From the NCBI RefSeq assembly GCF_023509525.1, contig NZ_JAKNCJ010000002.1, positions 310,001 through 374,000 on the forward strand: a stretch of 64,000 nucleotides of DNA. Direction: 5' to 3'. Shown here piece after piece: positions 54,134 to 62,928 of this stretch. The DNA comes from Brachybacterium equifaecis. Lineage in GTDB: Bacteria > Actinomycetota > Actinomycetes > Actinomycetales > Dermabacteraceae. The translations under genes were made by a program, and so were the position numbers. The notes beneath the pieces were generated by a model. That model had not been told where the DNA came from, made no database searches, and was given only the letters and a program-made list of their open reading frames with translations. Numbering within the stretch: position 1 is the first letter of the stretch; each line of letters begins with the position of its first letter.

Positions 54134-55867
54134 ATGAGCATCAACAGCACTCGTCGTCGCTTCCTCCAGGGCACCGCAGTCGCCGGCGGCGTCGGCGCCC
54201 TCGCGGCGTGCGGCGGCCAGCAGACCGGTGAGCAGCAGGCCAGCAAGGCTGCGGAGGAGAACTCCAAGAAGGCCGAGGAGCAGGCCGCTCTGCCCAGCAC
54301 CGCCTGGGAGCGCGCGGACTACGACGCGGTCCAGGAGGGCGGCTCGCTCCGCATCGCCGTGTCCCAGCTGCCCGACAACTGGAACTACAACCAGGCCGAC
54401 GGCCTCCTCGCCGACCTCTCGACCATCCGCAGCCCCATGGGCGCGGGTGCCGAGCTCGTCCTCGACGAGAGCGGCGCTCCCAAGGTCAACCCGGACTACG
54501 TCGTCTCCGCAGAGGTCACCTCCGAGAGCCCCCAGATCGTCACCGTGAAGTTCAACCCGGAGGCGAAGTGGGAGGACGGCACCGCGATCACCATCGCCGA
54601 CCTCATCTCCGAGTGGAAGGCCAAGAGCGGCGCCGATCCCGCCTTCCTCGTCGGCTCCACCGTCGGATACGACCAGGTGAAGGAGATCCGCCAGACGGAT
54701 GACGAGTTCACCGGCGAGATCGAGTACACGACCCCCTACGCCGACTGGATCACCCTGATCCACCCGGACGTCCCCTCGGCCGTCACCGCGACCCCGGAGG
54801 CGTTCAACACGGGCTACGTCTCCCAGCAGACCCCCTCCAAGGGCCCGTTCTCGGTGCAGAGCATCGACGCCACCGGCGGTGTTGTCACCATGGGCCGCAA
54901 CCCCAACTGGTGGGGCCGCGCTCCCAAGCTCGAGACCATCATCTACTCGGTGGTCTCCCAGACCCAGGCTCCGGCCTCCTTCGCCAACGGCGAGCTCGAT
55001 GTCCTCGACATCGCCAACGGCGACGTGCTCTCGCAGGCGAAGACCCGCTCCGACGACTCCATCCAGACCACCAACGGTCTGACCTGGACCCACCTGACCA
55101 TCAACACCCAGGGCGCCGGCGGCGCGCTGGGCGATGTGAAGGTGCGCGAGGCGATCGCCCGCGCCGTCAACCGCGAGGCCGTCGGCCAGGCGGTCGTCGG
55201 CCCGCTCGAGGCGCCGATCCAGCTGGTCAACAACTACATCTTCATGCCCGGCCAGGACGGCTACGAGGATTCCTTCGAGGCCAACGGCTCCGCGGTCACC
55301 TATGACAAGGCTGCCGCCGAGAAGATCCTCGACGACGCCGGCTGGGCGCTCAACGGCGACGTGCGCGAGAAGGACGGCACCAAGCTCGAGATGGCCATCA
55401 CCATCCCGGCCGACACCAAGTCCAACTCGGACCGCGCCTCGCAGGTCATGAACGACCTCAACGCGATCGGCTTCAAGGTCTCGCTGAACACGGTCCCCTC
55501 GGACGCGTACTTCGACGAGAACGTGGGCCCGAAGAACTTCGACATGGTGACCTTCTCGTGGGTGGGCACCGCCTTCCCGCAGTCCTCGGGCATCAACATC
55601 TTCTACCCCGTGGCCTCCCAGCAGAACTACACGAACCTGGATCAGGATGCTCTGCTCAAGGAGCACGCCGAGAAGATGGCGACTGAGCTGGACCCCGAGG
55701 AGCGCATGAAGGCGTCCAACGAGTTCTCGAAGATCGTCGCCTCCGGCTTCCACGTGCTCCCCTTCTACGCGACCCCGAACATCGTGGGCGTGAAGCAGGG
55801 CCTCGTGAACTACGGCGCCTCGCAGTTCGAGTCCGCCGACTGGACGCAGGTCGGCTACACCGCCTGA
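54134..55867 (+). CDS. peptide-type ABC substrate-binding lipoprotein (DppA/OppA-like)
   Basis: 577-residue family 5 solute-binding protein. The signal has a twin-Arg motif (STRRRFLQGTAVAGG) and lipobox LAAC (about residue 26), so Tat export with lipid attachment is likely. Family markers are VQEGGSLRIAVSQLPDNWNYNQADG, NPEAKWEDGTAITIADLISEW and KVREAIARAVNREAVGQAV. Delivers oligopeptides or a similar solute to DppBC. Confidence 0.93.
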   Translation: MSINSTRRRFLQGTAVAGGVGALAACGGQQTGEQQASKAAEENSKKAEEQAALPSTAWERADYDAVQEGGSLRIAVSQLPDNWNYNQADGLLADLSTIRSPMGAGAELVLDESGAPKVNPDYVVSAEVTSESPQIVTVKFNPEAKWEDGTAITIADLISEWKAKSGADPAFLVGSTVGYDQVKEIRQTDDEFTGEIEYTTPYADWITLIHPDVPSAVTATPEAFNTGYVSQQTPSKGPFSVQSIDATGGVVTMGRNPNWWGRAPKLETIIYSVVSQTQAPASFANGELDVLDIANGDVLSQAKTRSDDSIQTTNGLTWTHLTINTQGAGGALGDVKVREAIARAVNREAVGQAVVGPLEAPIQLVNNYIFMPGQDGYEDSFEANGSAVTYDKAAAEKILDDAGWALNGDVREKDGTKLEMAITIPADTKSNSDRASQVMNDLNAIGFKVSLNTVPSDAYFDENVGPKNFDMVTFSWVGTAFPQSSGINIFYPVASQQNYTNLDQDALLKEHAEKMATELDPEERMKASNEFSKIVASGFHVLPFYATPNIVGVKQGLVNYGASQFESADWTQVGYTA

Positions 55868-55904
55868 TCCGGTCCCGCGGTCGGGCGATCCCCGACCAGC
55901 ACTG

Positions 55905-55947
55905 ACGGCGCCCCCGTCCTCCCTTCGGGGAGGGCGGGGGCGCCGTT
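55905..55947 (+). terminator. strong terminator after dppA
   Basis: ACGGCGCCCCCGTCCTCCC and GGGAGGGCGGGGGCGCCGT pair around TTCG with one asymmetric position, followed by TCTCGT. It lies between convergent genes. Confidence 0.88.
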
Positions 55948-56061
55948 CTCGTCGGGCCGGTGCGGGCAGCGCATCCAGTCACGCGGCTCTGGCAACCTCG
56001 TGGCTCTGCGCAGGGCACGCTTCTGTGCCGGGCCGAGCTCCTCAGAGCAGGGCCGAGCGCC

Positions 56062-56736
56062 TCAGAGCACGACGCGCAGGGCGGCGAGCACCCCGGCGGC
56101 GGCGAGGACAAGCAGCACCAGAGTGTTCGGTGCGCGCGTGACGTCGGGCGCAGCGGCGCTCGCGGCAGCGCTCTCGCCGTGCTGCGCGCGCCAGGCCTGC
56201 CACGCCTCCACCACCGCGTAGCTGGGGCTCGCGAGCTGGTCGGCGACCAGGCGGTCCGACCACGTCGAGCGGCCCGCGCCCTGAGCCCTGCCCCGCCCTG
56301 CGGCGCGCGATCCTCCGCGCGCCGAGCGCTCCTGCGCCTGCATTCGGGCGAGGCGGTCCCGGTGGTCGTCCTTGCCGACCCCCGGCGCGTTCCAGGCCGT
56401 GAGCACGCGGCCGTCATGCAGCCGCAGGCGCAGCATCGCCCCGAGGCGCACATCGGCGATCTGCGCCATCGGCACGTCGGCCGTCGAGAAGACGTTGCGC
56501 ACTCGCACCGCATCGGGGCGCAGGATCACGCGCGGGCGCCACAGGGTCGCCCACACGAGAACGCAGATCAGCAGCGGGATCGGCGCGAGCAGCACGCCGT
56601 CCCAGCCGGCGACCGCCACGGCCTGCGCCACGAGCGCGGCGCACACCGCCCACACGGCGATGGAGAGCACGACGGCGCCTCCGGGGCGCAGATGCAGCGA
56701 GCCGTCCGCCCTTCGGCGGACGCCCAGCCCCCTCAC
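56062..56736 (-). CDS. PH-domain membrane protein, unknown function
   Basis: 224 residues: two N-terminal helices (about 20-42 and 45-66), then a bacterial PH domain (RPRVILRPDAVRVRNVFSTADVPMAQIADVRLG). A basic linker and a C-terminal helix complete it. GTG 56736 overlaps the stop of the ABC ATPase gene (GTGA), so it is made together with the peptide transporter ATPase. Function unknown. Confidence 0.82.
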   Translation of the reverse strand: MRGLGVRRRADGSLHLRPGGAVVLSIAVWAVCAALVAQAVAVAGWDGVLLAPIPLLICVLVWATLWRPRVILRPDAVRVRNVFSTADVPMAQIADVRLGAMLRLRLHDGRVLTAWNAPGVGKDDHRDRLARMQAQERSARGGSRAAGRGRAQGAGRSTWSDRLVADQLASPSYAVVEAWQAWRAQHGESAAASAAAPDVTRAPNTLVLLVLAAAGVLAALRVVL

Positions 56737-58568
56737 GCCGCGCTGCTCCCGGCGGCCGGAGTCGAGGCGGCCGAGTCCGCGGCGGCGCGATCGCGCTCGA
56801 GCTGCGCGGCGAGCTCGTCACGATCCACGATGACCCGCTCGCGCTTGCGCTCGATCTCCGGGTCGGGGATCGGCACGGCCGACAGCAGCGAGCGCGTGTA
56901 GATGTGCTGGGGGTTCTCGAAGACGTCCTCGGTGCGCCCCTGCTCCACGATCCGGCCCTTGTACATCACGGCGATGCGATCGGAGATGTTGCGGACAACC
57001 GACAGGTCGTGGGAGACGAACAGGTAGGAGACGCCCAGTCGGTTCTTGAGGTCCTGGAGCAGCTCGAGCACTCCCGCCTGGATCGTGACGTCCAGGGCCG
57101 ACGTGGGCTCGTCTAGCACGATCAGCTTCGGATCGCACGCGAGAGCGCGGGCCACGCCGATGCGCTGGCGCTGGCCGCCGGAGAACTCGTGCGGGAAGCG
57201 GTCGGCGTGCTCGGGCAGCAGGCCCACGGTCTCCAGCAGCCACGAGATGCGGTCGTCCATCTTGTCGCGCGAGTACCCCTGCACCTGCATCGGCTCGCGC
57301 AGGGTGTCGCCGATGGGCAGGCGGGGATCGAGGGAGGCCATCGGATCCTGGAACACGATCGCGATATCGGAGCGCAGCTGGTGGCGCTCGGCCTTGCTGA
57401 GGTCGCTGGTGAGCTTGCCGTTGACCTTGATGGTGCCGCTCTGGGGCGCCGCGAGCTTCATGATCTCCATCAGGGTGGTCGTCTTGCCGCAGCCCGACTC
57501 GCCGACCAGCGCGAAGCACTCGCCCTCGTGGATGTCGAAGGAGATGCCGTCGACCGCGGGCTGCTCGCCGATCTTCCGGCGGAAGAACACGCCCTTGGTG
57601 ATCGGGTAGATGCGCTTCAGGTCCTTGATCTCCAGGATCTTCGGCGCGGCGGTGGTGTCGACGGCCTCGGTGACCGCATCGGGGCGAGCGCCGCCGACGG
57701 CGCTGATCTCGCTGCGATCCATCTCGCCGCGCTCGATCGCGACCCGCTCCGCGGCGCTCTCGCGGCCGTCCACGCGCGGCACCGCCGAGAGCAGCTTCTG
57801 CGTGTACGCCTGCTGCGGGCGGTAGTAGATGTCATCGACCGTCCCCTGCTCGACGAGGAAGGACTTCTCCATCACCAGCACGCGGTCCGCGAAGCCCGCG
57901 ACGACGCCGAGGTCGTGGGTGATGAGCACGGTCGCCGCGCCCACCATCTCCTGTGCGGTCTTCAGCAGCTCCATGACCTGCGCCTGGATCGTGACGTCGA
58001 GGGCGGTGGTGGGCTCGTCGGCGATGATGAGCTCGGGCTCGTTGGCGATCGCCATCGCGATCATCGCGCGCTGGCGCATGCCGCCCGAGAACTCGTGGGG
58101 GAACTGGTTCGCGCGGCGCTGCGGCTCCGGGATGCCGACGGCGTCCAGCAGCTCGATGGCGCGGGCCTTCGCCTTCGCGTCGTTGATCGAGGGATCGTGC
58201 AGGGTGATGACCTCGGCGACCTGGTCGCCGATCGTGTAGACGGGCGTCAGCGCCGACAGCGGATCCTGGAAGACCATCGAGATCTTGTCGCCGCGCAGCT
58301 TCGAGAGCTGGCGGTCGTTCATCTCGCGCATCTTGTAGCCGAGGAACTCGATGTCACCGGTGATCTCCGCCGTCGAGGGCAGCAGGCCCATCACCGCGAG
58401 AGAGCTGACCGACTTGCCGGAGCCCGACTCGCCCACGATCGCGAGCGCCTCGCCCTTGCGCACCTCGTAGCTGAGGTTCTGCACGGCGTTGACCCGCCCC
58501 GCCTCCGAAGGGAAGGAGACGCTCAGGTCGCTGACGCGCAGGATGGGCTCGTTCAGGGGCTCGGTCAT
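56733..58568 (-). CDS. fused peptide ABC ATPase (DppD-DppF)
   Basis: 611 residues with two complete ATPase domains. First: GESGSGKS, FSGGMRQRAMIA, IADEPTTALD. Second (from about residue 310): GESGCGKT, FSGGQRQRIGVARAL, LDEPTSALD. Each is followed by the oligopeptide-type C-terminal extension (IPDPEIERKRE). It powers DppBC, encoded in the opposite orientation. GAGG lies before ATG 58568. A 190-bp region separates it from the divergent oxidoreductase gene. Confidence 0.94.
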   Translation of the reverse strand: MTEPLNEPILRVSDLSVSFPSEAGRVNAVQNLSYEVRKGEALAIVGESGSGKSVSSLAVMGLLPSTAEITGDIEFLGYKMREMNDRQLSKLRGDKISMVFQDPLSALTPVYTIGDQVAEVITLHDPSINDAKAKARAIELLDAVGIPEPQRRANQFPHEFSGGMRQRAMIAMAIANEPELIIADEPTTALDVTIQAQVMELLKTAQEMVGAATVLITHDLGVVAGFADRVLVMEKSFLVEQGTVDDIYYRPQQAYTQKLLSAVPRVDGRESAAERVAIERGEMDRSEISAVGGARPDAVTEAVDTTAAPKILEIKDLKRIYPITKGVFFRRKIGEQPAVDGISFDIHEGECFALVGESGCGKTTTLMEIMKLAAPQSGTIKVNGKLTSDLSKAERHQLRSDIAIVFQDPMASLDPRLPIGDTLREPMQVQGYSRDKMDDRISWLLETVGLLPEHADRFPHEFSGGQRQRIGVARALACDPKLIVLDEPTSALDVTIQAGVLELLQDLKNRLGVSYLFVSHDLSVVRNISDRIAVMYKGRIVEQGRTEDVFENPQHIYTRSLLSAVPIPDPEIERKRERVIVDRDELAAQLERDRAAADSAASTPAAGSSAA

Positions 58569-58748
58569 GGTCGTACCTCTGTGATCGGGGGTCGCTGCGC
58601 TGCGGGACTCGTCGCACTGCGCGGAGTGGGCGCCAGACTATCGCGCCCGCCACACTCGCACCCCGCGAATCCGCAGGTCCGCCACGATCCTGACCGAACC
58701 GTGACCTGGCGGGGCGGCCTGGTCGAGGCGGCGCGCGGCCCCGGCCCG

Positions 58749-58754
58749 TACCCT
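58749..58754 (+). promoter_or_regulatory. -10 box of leaderless oxidoreductase gene
   Basis: TACCCT, 6 bases before ATG 58761. Confidence 0.45.
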
Positions 58755-58760
58755 CGGTGC

Positions 58761-59810
58761 ATGAAGCAGATCGAGATCAGCGACTTCGGAGGGCCCGAGC
58801 AGCTGCAGGTGCGTGAGGCCGCCGAGCCCGCCGTCGGGCCGGGCGAGGTGCTCGTGCGCGTCGCGTTCGCGGGCCTGAACCCGCTGGACCACAAGCTCCG
58901 CGACGGCTCCTCGGGCAAGGCATCGCACCTGACCATGCCCGCCGTGCTCGGCCGGGAGCTCTCGGGAACGGTGATCGGCGCCGCGGAGGATGTCGATCTC
59001 GAGGCGCTCGCCATGCCCGTCGGGACCGCCGTGTTCGGAATGCGCGCGATGGACGACTGGCGCGGCACCTACTCGGAGGTCGTCGCGATCCCCGCCGGAT
59101 GCCTCGCTCCCGTGCGCGCACTTCCGACCGGGGTCCCGGACACGGCAGCGGTTCCGGACGCCGACGCGCTCGCTCCGTGGGGAGGGCTCGCGCTCGCAGG
59201 GCTGACCGCGCTGATCGCCGTGCGGGACTGCGCGCGCGTCTCCCGCGGAGACACGGTGCTGATCCACGGCGGAGCCGGGGGCGTCGGCCAGATGCTGATC
59301 CCGCTCGCCCGCGAGGCGGGCGCCGCGCAGATCTGGGCGACGGGCCGCGCCGAGAACGCCGCGCGCATCCGTGAGCTCGGGGCCGAGGCCATCGCCTACG
59401 ACGAGCAGGACTGGGAGGTGGTGCTCGACGAGGCGACCGCCGGGCGCGGGGCCGACGTCATCCTCGACACCCACTACTTCGCCACCTTCGCGCCGAGCCT
59501 CGAGCACCTCGCCGACGGCGGGCGGATCGTCGTCCTGCCTACCCTCGCCGACCTCTCCCCCGCGAAGGACCGCGGCATCGAGGCGCACATCCCGCAGCTG
59601 GAGGTCAGCCGCGAGCGACTGGACCACCTCGCCGCAGGGCTCGAGAGCGGCGCGATCGACGTGGAGATCGCGCAGATCCTGCCGATGGACCAGATCGCAG
59701 ACGGCCACCGGATCCTCGAGAGCGGCCACTCCCGCGGCAAGCTCCTGCTGGACCTGCGCGGGGAGAACCCGCAGGCCCCGGGCAAGCGCGCCGCCCGCTC
59801 GGAGGCATGA
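58761..59810 (+). CDS. NAD(P)H-quinone-oxidoreductase-like MDR protein
   Basis: 349 residues of the zinc-free medium-chain dehydrogenase family: MKQIEISDFGGPEQLQVREA, VRVAFAGLNPLDHKLRDG, the nucleotide site VLIHGGAGGVGQMLIPLAREAGA and the C-terminal GHSRGKLLLDL. No zinc ligands are seen. It reduces quinones or enones with NADPH; substrate unknown. The stop overlaps the next gene (ATGA). Confidence 0.9.
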   Translation: MKQIEISDFGGPEQLQVREAAEPAVGPGEVLVRVAFAGLNPLDHKLRDGSSGKASHLTMPAVLGRELSGTVIGAAEDVDLEALAMPVGTAVFGMRAMDDWRGTYSEVVAIPAGCLAPVRALPTGVPDTAAVPDADALAPWGGLALAGLTALIAVRDCARVSRGDTVLIHGGAGGVGQMLIPLAREAGAAQIWATGRAENAARIRELGAEAIAYDEQDWEVVLDEATAGRGADVILDTHYFATFAPSLEHLADGGRIVVLPTLADLSPAKDRGIEAHIPQLEVSRERLDHLAAGLESGAIDVEIAQILPMDQIADGHRILESGHSRGKLLLDLRGENPQAPGKRAARSEA

Positions 59811-61105
59811 GCCCGGTGGCCGACGACTCCCCCTCGCTCATCGCCTCCCTCGAGCAGGTGCTCCAGCCCGCCGGCTGGCGCCTGCTGAACTCCCTCCCTC
59901 CGTACGAGGAGGCAGATGCCCTGCGCCTCGGCGCGCGCCTGCGCGAGCAGGGGCACTCCCCCGAGCTCGTCGCCGCGGCCCTCACCCAGTCGCGACTGCG
60001 CGCGAAGGGCCGCGACAAGTTCGGCGAGTTCGCCGAGTCCATGCTGTTCACGCCCGACGGCGTCGAGCAGGCGACCCGCCTGCCGATCGCCGCGCTCCAC
60101 GCGGGCCGATTCCAGCGCGCCGGGGTCGCCTCGGTCGCGGACCTCGGCTGCGGGATCGGCGGCGACGCGATGGCCCTCGCAGGCCTCGGCCTGGATGTCC
60201 TCGCGATCGACCGCGACCCCGCGGCGGTCGCCGTCGCGACCGTGAACCTGCGGCCCTTCCCCACCGCGCGGGTCGAGCTCGGCACCGCCGAGGGCCACGA
60301 CCACACCCGCACCGAGGGGATCTGGCTGGATCCCGCGCGCCGCACCGCCGCCGGGGGCGGGCGCAGCCGCCGCCTCCACGACCCCGAGGAGTACGAGCCG
60401 CCGCTGTCGGTCGTCGCGGAGCTCGCCCAGCGCCTCGGCCGAGGCGGGGCAGCCGGGCCCGTCGGCGCGAAGCTCGGACCGGGCATCCACCGCGAGGCGC
60501 TGCCCGATGGCACCGAGACCCAGTGGCTGTCCTGGCACGGGCAGGTGCTCGAGGCGAGCTGCTGGTTCGGCCCGCTCGCCCGGCCCGGCATCGCCCGCAG
60601 CGCGCTCGTCATCGACCGCGCGGGCGCCCACCGCATGGAGCTGCGCAGCGCCGACCTCGCGGGCGGACAGACCGTGAACGGCGGGGCGCTCTCCGGGCCT
60701 GCGGCGGATCCGCAGCTGCGCGGGATCGGCGACCATGTCTACGACCCTGACGGCGCGGTTATCCGCGCGGGACTGCTCGGCACGCTCGCGACCGCGCTGC
60801 AGGCGGGCATCCTGGACCCGTCGGTCGCCTACCTCACGAGCGATGTGCGGGCGGCGACCCCGTTCGCGCGCGGTTTCGCCGTGCGCGACGTGCTCCCGTT
60901 CTCCCTGAAGACCCTCGGCGCCTACCTGCGCGAGCACCGCCTCGGCGTGCTCGAGATCAAGAAGCGCGGCACCGCCATGGAGCCCGACGAGCTGCGGCGG
61001 AAGCTGCGGCCGCGGCGCTTCGGCGAGGAGAGCGCGACGCTGATCCTCACCCGGATCGACGGGGACGTGCACGTCATCGTGGCCTCGCCGCACCCTGCGG
61101 GGTGA
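59807..61105 (+). CDS. class I SAM-dependent methyltransferase with THUMP-like C-terminal domain
   Basis: 432 residues. The methyltransferase core has motif I VADLGCGIGGDAMALAGLGLDVLAIDRD and GIWLDPARRT. The C-terminal part (about 340-432: LGAYLREHRLGVLEIKKRGTAMEPDELRRKLRPRR) is the THUMP-like domain found in actinobacterial proteins of this type. Probably acts on RNA; the target is not known. ATG 59807 overlaps the oxidoreductase stop. Confidence 0.88.
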   Translation: MSPVADDSPSLIASLEQVLQPAGWRLLNSLPPYEEADALRLGARLREQGHSPELVAAALTQSRLRAKGRDKFGEFAESMLFTPDGVEQATRLPIAALHAGRFQRAGVASVADLGCGIGGDAMALAGLGLDVLAIDRDPAAVAVATVNLRPFPTARVELGTAEGHDHTRTEGIWLDPARRTAAGGGRSRRLHDPEEYEPPLSVVAELAQRLGRGGAAGPVGAKLGPGIHREALPDGTETQWLSWHGQVLEASCWFGPLARPGIARSALVIDRAGAHRMELRSADLAGGQTVNGGALSGPAADPQLRGIGDHVYDPDGAVIRAGLLGTLATALQAGILDPSVAYLTSDVRAATPFARGFAVRDVLPFSLKTLGAYLREHRLGVLEIKKRGTAMEPDELRRKLRPRRFGEESATLILTRIDGDVHVIVASPHPAG

Positions 61106-61121
61106 GCCCAGGCCGCGGGCG

Positions 61122-61127
61122 TAGCGT
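61122..61127 (+). promoter_or_regulatory. -10 box of leaderless msrA
   Basis: TAGCGT, 7 bases before ATG 61135. Confidence 0.5.
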
Positions 61128-61134
61128 CGGGGGC

Positions 61135-61845
61135 ATGTGGCAGTTCATGGACATGCTCAACGGACACAAGAAGACGATGGTCGCGCGCGAGGACGCCCTC
61201 CCCGGCCGCGACTCCTCCCCTTACCCGCTCGCGCGCGAGCACGCGGTGCTCGGCACCGACATGCTCGGGCCGGACGCGCCGCGGGATCCGCGGCCGTGGC
61301 CCGTCGGCAGCGAGGAGATCATCCTCGCGGGCGGCTGCTTCTGGGGCATCGAGCGGATCGCCTGGGAGATCCCGGGCGTTCACACCACCTCGGCGGGCTA
61401 CGCGGGCGGCTTCACCCCGCACCCCACCTACGAGGAGGTCTTCTCCGCGAAGACCGGCCACGCCGAGGCGGTACGCGTGATCTACCAGGGCGAGGACCAG
61501 GCCGCGCGGGACTCCGTGCTGCGCGCGATCCTCGCCGCGTTCTGGGAGCAGCACGATCCGACCACGGCCATGCGCCAGGGCAACGACGTCGGCACCGAGT
61601 ACCGCTCGGCCGTCTACTGGACGACGCCCGCGCAGGGCGAGATCGTGCGCGCGAGCGCGGCGCAGTACCAGGAGGCGCTCACCGCCGCCGGTCGCGGCGC
61701 CATCACCACCGAGCTGCTGCCGCTCGCGGAGGCAGGCTGCGGCGCCTACTTCACCGCCGAGCCCGAGCACCAGCAGTACCTCGCGAAGAACCCCGGCGGG
61801 TATTGCAACCACGGCTTCAACGGGGTGGCCTGCGCGATCGGGTGA
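61135..61845 (+). CDS. msrA: peptide-methionine (S)-S-oxide reductase
   Basis: Repairs oxidised methionine in proteins. 236 residues. The catalytic C68 is in LAGGCFWGIERIAW, followed by YAGGFTPHPTYEEVFSAKTGHAEAVRV and GNDVGTEYRSAVYW. Resolving cysteines are in the C-terminal GYCNHGFNGVACAIG. A 50-residue N-terminal extension is normal for actinobacterial MsrA. Confidence 0.95.
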   Translation: MWQFMDMLNGHKKTMVAREDALPGRDSSPYPLAREHAVLGTDMLGPDAPRDPRPWPVGSEEIILAGGCFWGIERIAWEIPGVHTTSAGYAGGFTPHPTYEEVFSAKTGHAEAVRVIYQGEDQAARDSVLRAILAAFWEQHDPTTAMRQGNDVGTEYRSAVYWTTPAQGEIVRASAAQYQEALTAAGRGAITTELLPLAEAGCGAYFTAEPEHQQYLAKNPGGYCNHGFNGVACAIG

Positions 61846-61929
61846 CGGGCGCGGGCGGTACGGGGCGGGGCGGCGCGTAGGCGGGCCCTGCGCCCGATCC
61901 GGCTGGTGCCGTGGTGCCGGGACTGCCAT

Positions 61930-62023
61930 GCAGGCACCAGCAAAGTTCTCGGTCCAGGAGCCGGTCGCGTGGACTGGTCCACGCCACCGGCTCCTGCACC
62001 GATGTTTCTGCTGGTGCCACTGC
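61930..62023. repeat. 94-nt interrupted palindrome between convergent genes
   Basis: Arms, from the outside in: GCA, GGCACCAGCA, a 6-nt internal loop, TCGGT, CAGGAGCCGGT, GCGTGGAC, with single C-C oppositions between blocks and a 2-nt centre at 61975-61976. The right arm carries two extra bases. It lies between msrA and the ArsD-like gene and could act as a terminator for both. Confidence 0.88.
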
Positions 62024-62072
62024 GTGGCCTGCGCGCGAAGCGCGAGGAGCGCGGCCGCCTCTGCGCTAGACC

Positions 62073-62834
62073 TCAGCTGCCTCCGCAGCAGCCTCCACCG
62101 CAGCAGCCCCCGCTGACCTCGACCTCGATGCCGCCGTCCTCATCCGCGGGGCCCGCCGAGCTGTCGACCGGGCGGTCGGCCGCACGCACGGCGCTCTCGC
62201 CAGCGGAGGGCAGTCCGTCGCCGATGTCCCCGCCGAGCAGATTGCGGCGCGCGCCGATCTCCGGGGCGTCGGCCGCGCGCAGAGGTGCAACGGTGCCGCC
62301 GAGCGCGCCTGCGAAGCCGCCGGCGGTCGGAGCACCCATCAGCTGCGCGGCGAACCCGCCCGCGGTGCGGGGCGCCGCCGCAGCGGTTCCGCCGGGCCCG
62401 CAGGCGGACGCCGCCGCGGACTTCCGTTCGCGCTTCTGCCCGCCCATCGCGGCGAAGCGCTTCATCTGCTCGATCGTCGGGTAGACGGCGGTGACCACGA
62501 TGTCCAGGCCCAGCAGCGTGACCGGCAGGGCGCTCGGGCCCGCGGCCTCGAGCAGACCGCGCACCGGCTCGCACTCCTCGAACGCCCAGGCGTCCTCATC
62601 CTGCAGGTAGACCGTGATGGGGTGCCCGGCCAGCGCGAGCTGCGCGGCCTCGTCGAGGAACTCCTCCTGGGCCTGCGCATCCGGAGGCGGCACCGGGAGG
62701 AAGATGTCGAGGCCCGCGAGAGCCGGCTCCTCCGCTGCCGGGGCGGCGTCCCCCGCGGCGGTCTCGGGGGCGCTGCTCTCGGACGCGGCAGCCGGGGCGG
62801 AGTCCGTCATGGTCTCGGGGGCGGCATCTGCCAC
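62073..62834 (-). CDS. ArsD-like protein with C-terminal CCGGGCC tail
   Basis: 253 residues. Residues 42-128 align with the arsenic metallochaperone ArsD (ECEPVRGLLEAAGPSALPVTLLGLDIVVTAVYPTIEQMKRF versus ArsD's VKAFIEASGAEGLPLLLLDG...GRYPKRAELARW). The N-terminal Cys12-Cys13-type site of ArsD is absent (LPVPPPDAQ instead). An Ala/Gly-rich linker of about 100 residues then leads to GGCCGGGCCGGS at the very end, like the vicinal cysteines of ArsD. No arsA or ars operon is adjacent. GTG 62834 start. Metal-binding role likely, function unproven. Confidence 0.78.
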   Translation of the reverse strand: MADAAPETMTDSAPAAASESSAPETAAGDAAPAAEEPALAGLDIFLPVPPPDAQAQEEFLDEAAQLALAGHPITVYLQDEDAWAFEECEPVRGLLEAAGPSALPVTLLGLDIVVTAVYPTIEQMKRFAAMGGQKRERKSAAASACGPGGTAAAAPRTAGGFAAQLMGAPTAGGFAGALGGTVAPLRAADAPEIGARRNLLGGDIGDGLPSAGESAVRAADRPVDSSAGPADEDGGIEVEVSGGCCGGGCCGGS

Positions 62835-62928
62835 GGGGTCCTCGTTCCTGGGGGATGGTCCTGAGGGAGGTCGCGCAGCTGTCGCTGCGCGGGGTGCACC
62901 GGCCAGTGGAACGCGCTCTGGGCGCGCA

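Noticed and set aside
56030-56070. Direct repeat GGGCCGAGC(T/G)CCTCAGAGCA
   Set aside because: Two copies at the end of the PH-domain gene. Short, partly coding and without further context, so not reported as a feature.
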